A program made the translations under genes and the position numbers. Below the pieces are notes generated by a model that was given only the letters and a program-made list of their open reading frames with translations, had not been told where the DNA came from and made no database searches. A stretch of DNA of 36,643 nt. It comes from Coprothermobacterota bacterium (GTDB lineage: Bacteria; Caldisericota; JANLFM01). The stretch is from positions 1-36,643 of the forward strand of contig JAPLHV010000086.1 in NCBI GenBank assembly GCA_026389455.1, read 5' to 3'. This document shows positions 32,146 through 36,643 of this stretch, piece after piece (positions within the stretch are counted from its first letter, which is position 1; every line of letters starts with the position of its first letter).

Positions 32146-33207
32146 ATGACCTTCCACGAAGCCATCCTTTACCAGAAGCTGGAGCGCGGGGCGGTGCGGT
32201 GCGCCGTCTGTCCGCGGCGTTGCCGAATCGAGGAGGGGCAGCGTGGTTTCTGCAAGGCCAGGGAAAACCACGGGGGGATCCTCTACGCTTTGACCTATGG
32301 CATGGTCTCTTCGTTGGCCGTAGACCCGATTGAGAAGAAGCCGCTCTTTCATTTCCACCCGGGCAGCCGATGCCTCTCCCTAGGGTCTTTGGGCTGCAAT
32401 CTGCGCTGTCTTCACTGCCAGAATTGGTCCATCTCGCAAGCGGATCCGCTCCATTCCGGCCTCCTTGAGACACTCTCGCCGGAAGACTGCCTGCGCGCCG
32501 CCCAGAAGGAGGGGGTCGCCGGCCTCGCCTGGACCTACAACGAACCGACCATCTGGCTTGAATATACCCTGGACTGCGCCCGGCTGGCCAAGCAGGCGGG
32601 GCTCTACACGGTGTCGGTGACCAATGGTTACATCACCCCGGAAGCGCTGGCCATCCTTGCTCCCTGGTTGGACGCCTACCGCGTAGACTTGAAGGGCTGG
32701 AGCCAAGAGTTCTGGCGGCAGATCCCTCAAATCCCTGATCCCAAGCCGATTTTTGAGGCGGCCCGCTTGGCGCGCCGGCAGTATGGCCTCCACCTGGAAG
32801 CGGTGACCAACATGATCCCCGGTTGGAACGATGATGAGACTTCCCTGCGCGGCCTGGCGCGGTGGATTGCGCGGGAATTGGGGGACGATACGCCCTGGCA
32901 CCTGACCCGTTTCTTCCCTTCTTACCGCCTGCAGGAAACGCCGCCCACCCCCCTCTCCTCGCTCTTGCGGGGGGAACGGATCGGACGGGAGGAGGGGCTG
33001 CGCTACATCTACCTGGGCAATCTCGCGGGAAAGGGAGAGAACACACTGTGCCCCTCCTGCGGAACGACTTTGATCGAGCGCTCCGGTTTTTCCTTGCTGC
33101 GCTGCGCGTTGGGTCAAGATCATCGTTGTCCCCACTGCGGGCTGGTCATCCCGATCGTCGGCGCGTTACAATGCCCGGGATCAAGAGAAGTCTCCACAAA
33201 GCAATAA
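32146..33207 (+). CDS. amrS: AmmeMemoRadiSam system radical SAM enzyme AmrS
   Basis: A 353-residue radical SAM protein of the AmrS/PflA-like family. An N-terminal Cys motif CAVCPRRCRIEEGQRGFCKA is followed by GSLGCNLRCLHCQNW, where Cys84, Cys88 and Cys91 bind the 4Fe-4S cluster. AWTYNEPTIWLEYTLD and NMIPGWNDDE are typical of the family. The C-terminal tail has two CxxC pairs (CPSCGTT and CPHCGLV), suggesting a zinc ribbon. The AMMECR1 and MEMO partners are not in the window, and the function of the system is not established. The ATG at 32146 has no ribosome binding site; a TACAAT at 32135-32140 suggests a very short leader. Confidence 0.88.
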   Translation: MTFHEAILYQKLERGAVRCAVCPRRCRIEEGQRGFCKARENHGGILYALTYGMVSSLAVDPIEKKPLFHFHPGSRCLSLGSLGCNLRCLHCQNWSISQADPLHSGLLETLSPEDCLRAAQKEGVAGLAWTYNEPTIWLEYTLDCARLAKQAGLYTVSVTNGYITPEALAILAPWLDAYRVDLKGWSQEFWRQIPQIPDPKPIFEAARLARRQYGLHLEAVTNMIPGWNDDETSLRGLARWIARELGDDTPWHLTRFFPSYRLQETPPTPLSSLLRGERIGREEGLRYIYLGNLAGKGENTLCPSCGTTLIERSGFSLLRCALGQDHRCPHCGLVIPIVGALQCPGSREVSTKQ

Positions 33208-33245
33208 AGGGATAAAATCCCTGCCGTCGATTGAAGCAACAAACC

Positions 33246-33281
33246 AGCCCCCGGCAACTAGACAGCCCCCGGCAGGGTGTC
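33246..33281 (-). repeat. dispersed repeat before the deacetylase gene
   Basis: On the minus strand ACACCCTGCCGGGGGCTGT is followed by CTAGTTGCCGGGGGCT. This is the same CTAGT-type joint as in the array at 20181. Confidence 0.85.
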
Positions 33282-33318
33282 CAAGGACGCTCTGATTCAA
33301 AGAAAGTCTGTGTAATTT

Positions 33319-34224
33319 ATGTTGCCTGCGAAGATCGTCTACTCATCGCATTATTCAGTACGCTTGGAACATCATGTCTTCCCTACCGAGAAATATCAGT
33401 TGGTGAAAGAGCAACTGATCCGGGAAGGATGGGCGGAAGCGTGCGATTTCCTCGAGCCTGGTCTCCCTCCCCGCGAATTGCTGCAGCGAGTTCACCAGGC
33501 CCCCTTCCTCGACGATCTGGAGGCTTTGCGCTTAACGCCCCGCACCTGGCGCGCTGAATTGCCGGTGAACCGGGAGACGATCGACTCCGCCCTCTATGCG
33601 GTAGCCGGCACTGAGCTGGCGGTGCGGGAAGCCCTGCGGCAGGGAGTCGGCATCCACCTTGGAGGCGGGCATCATCATGCCTTCCCGGGTCACGCCGAGG
33701 GTTTCTGCTTTCTCAACGACGTGGCCATCGGCGTCCTCTCCGCCCTCCTTCAGGGCGCCCGCAAGGTAGCAGTAGTGGATTGCGACCTTCACCAAGGTAA
33801 CGGGACAGCGGTGATCTTCCAGAGAGATCCACGGGTCTTCACCTTCTCCATCCATGAGGAAGACATCTACCCGCCCAAGGAGCGGGGCTCTCTGGATATC
33901 GGTCTGCCCGCAGGAGCGGGTGACGACCAATATCTCTCCTCTTTGGAAGGAGGCCTGACCAAAGTCTTCAAGGCTGATCCGGACCTGGTTCTCTATCTAG
34001 GCGGGACCGATCCCTACCGCGGCGATAAACTGGGCCTCCTCGAATTGACCATGGAAGGGTTGCGCCGGCGCGATGAGATGGTGCTGGGCGGGTGTTTCAC
34101 GCGCAAGATACCCTTTGTCACAACTTTCTCCGGCGGTTACGCGGTGCAGATCGAAGACACCATCGAGCTGCACGCTCAGACCGTACGCTTGGCCATTGAC
34201 CTGATGAAGCGTTGGCCGCGTTGA
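33319..34224 (+). CDS. histone deacetylase family protein (AcuC/HDAC-like)
   Basis: The 301-residue protein has the arginase/deacetylase-fold motifs of the HDAC superfamily: HLGGGHHHAFPGHAEGFCFL with the paired active-site His, AVVDCDLHQGNGTAVIF with the zinc-binding Asp and His, FSIHEEDIYP, and LYLGGTDPYRGD with another Asp. ATFSGGYAV-type sequence (TTFSGGYAVQIEDTIELHAQ) closes the domain. Bacterial members remove acetyl groups from lysines, polyamines or small molecules. It resembles the short class IV/HDAC11-like group. The start ATG at 33319 has only a weak binding site. The next gene overlaps its stop. Confidence 0.9.
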   Translation: MLPAKIVYSSHYSVRLEHHVFPTEKYQLVKEQLIREGWAEACDFLEPGLPPRELLQRVHQAPFLDDLEALRLTPRTWRAELPVNRETIDSALYAVAGTELAVREALRQGVGIHLGGGHHHAFPGHAEGFCFLNDVAIGVLSALLQGARKVAVVDCDLHQGNGTAVIFQRDPRVFTFSIHEEDIYPPKERGSLDIGLPAGAGDDQYLSSLEGGLTKVFKADPDLVLYLGGTDPYRGDKLGLLELTMEGLRRRDEMVLGGCFTRKIPFVTTFSGGYAVQIEDTIELHAQTVRLAIDLMKRWPR

Positions 34225-34952
34225 TCAGAAATCCGACTTCCAGGAAGCGGAGAGCGTTTGGTAGAAGGCCATACAGCCTCCTCCTGTTGATCTTCCTGTT
34301 GATCCTCTCGCCATTGGTTTATCTCAGCCTGGGGCTCAGCCTGTTGGCCTTCGACCCCGTCTACTACCAGGAAATGCAGGTTCAAGTTGGGTGGCAAACG
34401 ACCCCCCAGTTGCAAGAAATGGACCGTGCCTTGGCCGCCTACTTTCAGGGAAGGGAAGAGATCCCCCTTGAATTGCTCCAGCGCTTCCAGGCGAAAGAAC
34501 AGGTTCATCTGGCCGACATCGCCTGGCTGTTGGGCATCCTCCGCTGGATTACTATCGTCAGTGCGGCGGTCTTTCTGGCACTCGTCGTCCTCCTCTTTGG
34601 TCGCGACCCATCTTGGGCGCGACGAGCCTTTCCTTGGGCACTGGGGGCGACCTTGGCTTTTCTAGCAGCGGCAGGATCGGCCTTCTTCCTGGTCTTCGAC
34701 ACCCTCTTTCTCCAGTTCCATCTGCTCACTTTCAGCAACGACACCTGGATGCTGGGGCCGGACTATCTCCTCTTTCAGCTCTTTCCCCCCGACCTCTTCT
34801 TCCGTTCCATCCTCCCCTTCGCACTCGTGGTGATCCTGCTGCTCTTCCTCTCCTTCCTGGCTAGCCGGCTGATCCGGCCGCGACCAATCGCTCCAGCCAA
34901 TCGGCCACCCCCTCCATCGCCAGAGGAGAATCGCGGTAACGAACCAGGGTGA
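34212..34952 (+). CDS. integral membrane protein, TIGR01906/DUF1461-like
   Basis: The 246-residue protein has a basic N-terminus and about four membrane helices: LLLLIFLLILSPLVYLSLGL, ITIVSAAVFLALVVLLF, GATLAFLAAAGSAFFLVF and LPFALVVILLLFLSFLA. An extracellular loop with YYQEMQVQVGW lies between the first two. The second half has FDTLFLQFHLLTFSNDTWML, a sequence I associate with the TIGR01906 (DUF1461) membrane proteins; their function is unknown. The start is unclear: TTG 34212 or TTG 34221, both overlapping the end of the deacetylase gene. Its 3' end overlaps the convergent hydrolase gene by 92 bases. Confidence 0.8.
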   Translation: MAALIRNPTSRKRRAFGRRPYSLLLLIFLLILSPLVYLSLGLSLLAFDPVYYQEMQVQVGWQTTPQLQEMDRALAAYFQGREEIPLELLQRFQAKEQVHLADIAWLLGILRWITIVSAAVFLALVVLLFGRDPSWARRAFPWALGATLAFLAAAGSAFFLVFDTLFLQFHLLTFSNDTWMLGPDYLLFQLFPPDLFFRSILPFALVVILLLFLSFLASRLIRPRPIAPANRPPPPSPEENRGNEPG

Positions 34953-35292
34953 GGGCCGGATTGCCCTCGATCATAGCCGAGACGGGGACGCCCGCCTCTG
35001 CCAGGCAGAGCGCCGGCTTGCCCAGACTGATGGCATGAGCGATCTCATAGCCCACCCCAGTGGAAGGCGCTGTCACCTCGGCGATCAGAACATCGGACTC
35101 TTCCAACCAGCGGATGTCGCGCGCGAAAACTTGGCAACGCGGCACTTTCCGCTCTGCAGGGAGGGCATCCAGATGGAAGAGATGCTCGGTCAGAACGCGA
35201 TGCCCCTTCTCTTCAAGGAAAGCGAGCATTTCCAGGAAGGATAACACTCCCGTTCGACCGGCGACCACCGGCAGGGCAAAATAGATCTTCAT
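34861..35292 (-). CDS. nucleoside 2-deoxyribosyltransferase-fold protein, DNPH1-like
   Basis: The 143-residue protein begins MKIYFALPVVAGR and carries VFARDIRWLEESDVLIAEVT followed by APSTGVGYEIAHAISLGKPA, the signature of 2'-deoxynucleoside 5'-phosphate N-hydrolase 1 and related deoxyribosyltransferases. The Glu of GVGYE is the expected nucleophile. It would cleave the glycosidic bond of deoxynucleoside monophosphates, a nucleotide-pool cleaning role. I chose the ATG at 35292; a TTG at 35298 would add two residues. Its last 31 codons are antisense to the tail of the membrane protein gene. Confidence 0.85.
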   Translation of the reverse strand: MKIYFALPVVAGRTGVLSFLEMLAFLEEKGHRVLTEHLFHLDALPAERKVPRCQVFARDIRWLEESDVLIAEVTAPSTGVGYEIAHAISLGKPALCLAEAGVPVSAMIEGNPALTLVRYRDSPLAMEGVADWLERLVAAGSAG

Positions 35293-35353
35293 TGCCAATT
35301 CTCTCTCATCCGTCTACTATAGGCCCAATTTTGCAGAAAGGAATGGATACACT

Positions 35354-36400
35354 ATGAAAAAAATCGCAGTAATCTTGCTGGCTGCAATCCTCTTGTTGAC
35401 CGTCTCCTGGCCGGCGAGCGCTGACAGCGACCTCCCTCCACCCCCTCCAGACCTGCCTGGATCCACGATCAGCGAGCCGGTCAACGGCGCTGTCTTAACA
35501 GTGGCGCCGATCACGGTGAAGGGGTTGTTCAGCGACCAGGACGGCATCGCCAAGGTCGAGTTGACCATCCTGGGGCCCACCGGGACCACCACTGTTCCCT
35601 GCACCATCACCGCCACCCGTCCCGGCGGAGGGGATTGGGAAGTTCAATGGAACCCCACCCAGGCCGGTTCCTATACCCTCACTCCCAAAGCAACGGACAC
35701 TTATACACTAGAGCAAGAACCGGAGACCTACAAGCCGATCACGGTAACGGTGAACTTGGGAGGAACTCAGACCCCCACCCCAACCGTAACCCCCAGCATC
35801 CCCATGCCGACATCGACTCCGACTCCCACGCCGACATCCACCCCTTCCCCATCCCCTACTTCCACCGCAACCCCGTCAGCTCCCTCTTTCAGTGACTTGA
35901 ACGGACACTGGGCTGAAGCGCTGATCCTCTCTTTGACCGGGAAAGGGGTGATCTCAGGCTACCCGGACGGCACTTTCCAACCCGACCGGCCGATCACCCG
36001 GGCCGAGTTCAGCGCTATCCTCTGCCGCGCCCTGAACCTCTCTCCTTCCTTGAACCAGGGGAACTTCAGCGATTTGAGTTCTCATTGGGCCAAGGGGTTT
36101 GTCTTGGCCTTGGTGGAAATGGGTTTCATCAATGGCTACCCGGATGGCGCCTTCGCCCCCGACGCTCCCATCAAACGAGCTGAGATCGCCGCTATCATGA
36201 GCCGCGTCAAGGCGCTCCAGCCGGTGACTGGTTTACCTACCTTCAGCGACGTCAACGCCGGTTATTGGGCTTTCGGACAGATTGAGGCCTGCGCCGGCGC
36301 CAAGATCGTCTCCGGCTACCCGGACGGCTCTTTCCACCCGGAGAGCTCCGCCACCCGCGCCGAAGCGAGCGCCGTCATCGCTCGCGGCTTGGGATTGTAG
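35354..36400 (+). CDS. S-layer-anchored protein with Ig-like domain and three SLH domains
   Basis: The 348-residue secreted protein has a signal peptide (residues 1-23, ending PASA), an Ig-like beta domain at about 32-135, and a Thr/Pro/Ser-rich linker at about 136-178 (repeats like TPTPTSTPSPSPTST). Three SLH domains follow at about 180-230, 238-288 and 296-347, each with FSDL or FSDV, W, and GYPDG then (T/I/A)xRAE. SLH domains bind pyruvylated secondary wall polymer, so the protein is held on the cell surface. The third TRAE is conserved. AAAGGA precedes the ATG at a slightly long distance. A strong terminator follows. Confidence 0.93.
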   Translation: MKKIAVILLAAILLLTVSWPASADSDLPPPPPDLPGSTISEPVNGAVLTVAPITVKGLFSDQDGIAKVELTILGPTGTTTVPCTITATRPGGGDWEVQWNPTQAGSYTLTPKATDTYTLEQEPETYKPITVTVNLGGTQTPTPTVTPSIPMPTSTPTPTPTSTPSPSPTSTATPSAPSFSDLNGHWAEALILSLTGKGVISGYPDGTFQPDRPITRAEFSAILCRALNLSPSLNQGNFSDLSSHWAKGFVLALVEMGFINGYPDGAFAPDAPIKRAEIAAIMSRVKALQPVTGLPTFSDVNAGYWAFGQIEACAGAKIVSGYPDGSFHPESSATRAEASAVIARGLGL

Positions 36401-36421
36401 ACCTCGCCCCACTCGAGCAAG

Positions 36422-36466
36422 AAGAAAGGCTCTTTGGCTGGTTCGGCCAAAGAGCCTTTCTTTCGT
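36422..36466. terminator. bidirectional terminator between convergent genes
   Basis: GAAAGGCTCTTTGGC (36424-36438) pairs perfectly with GCCAAAGAGCCTTTC (36446-36460); two more A-T pairs extend the stem. A run of T residues on the right and A residues on the left allow it to serve both the SLH gene and the minus-strand gene at the window end. Confidence 0.9.
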
Positions 36467-36487
36467 TTACTCCTCGATCGTGCGACG

Positions 36488-36643
36488 CTAGATGAAGATC
36501 CCGAAGAGTCCTGTCTGCAAGACGAAAAGCGCAATCAGGAAGATGAGGGGTATCGCTCCCACCAGCAAAGCCGGAGCCATCTCCAAGCCTTCCTCCTCTT
36601 TCAGCAGGCCAGTCAACAACCAGAGATGCAAGAGCAGAGAGAT
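36488..36643 (-). CDS. C-terminal end of a membrane protein (5' part outside window)
   Basis: On the minus strand an open frame runs from the window edge to a TAG at 36490-36488, giving 51 residues. It contains a short loop (LLKEEEGLEMAP) and a strongly hydrophobic helix (ALLVGAIPLIFLIALFVLQT) ending GLFGIFI. It is too short to assign to a family. The terminator at 36422-36466 lies just downstream, which supports a real gene end here. Confidence 0.6.
   Translation of the reverse strand: MSLLLHLWLLTGLLKEEEGLEMAPALLVGAIPLIFLIALFVLQTGLFGIFI

Overview
The window is bacterial chromosome. It carries a bacterial-type RNase P RNA, HU, peptidoglycan enzymes (NlpC/P60, L,D-transpeptidase, Ddl), AGGAGG-like ribosome binding sites and sigma70-like promoters. 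A V/A-type ATPase operon in the Thermus-like order, an SLH-domain surface protein with a Thr/Pro-rich linker, a DUF1461-like membrane protein and an AmrS-type radical SAM enzyme suggest an anaerobic or thermophilic lineage such as Chloroflexota or deep Bacillota. The sequence alone does not settle the phylum.

Layout. (1) 1-8268: the 3' part of a type 1 BREX phage-defence locus (pglX C-terminus, pglZ, brxL). An AbiE-like type IV toxin-antitoxin pair sits between pglX and pglZ. (2) 8269-9980: a scarred region with dispersed repeats, the RNase P RNA gene on the minus strand, and remnants of an ISL3-like and an IS21-like insertion sequence. (3) 9981-13990 (minus): three PaaK-like adenylate-forming ligase genes in one operon, the last one degenerate and truncated. 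(4) 14549-16946: secreted cell-wall enzymes (SH3b-NlpC/P60, L,D-transpeptidase) and HU. (5) 17047-25567: a nine-gene V-type ATPase operon, G/H-I-K-E-C-F-A-B-D. (6) 25564-31216 (minus): RimI-like acetyltransferase, metallo-beta-lactamase-fold hydrolase, class III aminotransferase, an unusual FolD, Ddl and a HAD phosphatase. (7) 31301-36643: SIMPL-domain protein, AmrS, histone-deacetylase-like protein, membrane protein, DNPH1-like hydrolase (minus), SLH protein, and the end of a small membrane protein gene (minus).

The most unusual property is a set of short dispersed GC-rich repeats. They are: a palindrome with core GGCGGGTTTGAAACCCGCC; a unit ACACCCTGCCGGGGGCTGT that can expand into 18-bp tandem arrays; and a GGGACCGCGGCGCCCCAGTG element. 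They lie between genes but also inside and at the ends of genes. They provide the stop codons of the ATPase E subunit, FolD and the HAD phosphatase, the apparent start of RimI, and an in-frame insertion within the E subunit.

The defence locus is the clearest functional system. BREX (methyltransferase PglX, phosphatase-fold PglZ, AAA+ BrxL) carries an embedded AbiE-type pair with its own candidate promoter and palindromic operator, which suggests a nested second layer of defence or a plasmid-style addiction module. Other points of interest are a FolD paralogue without its catalytic Lys and Gln, an rnpB promoter that appears to lie in a transposase remnant, and a decaying PaaK paralogue next to IS debris.
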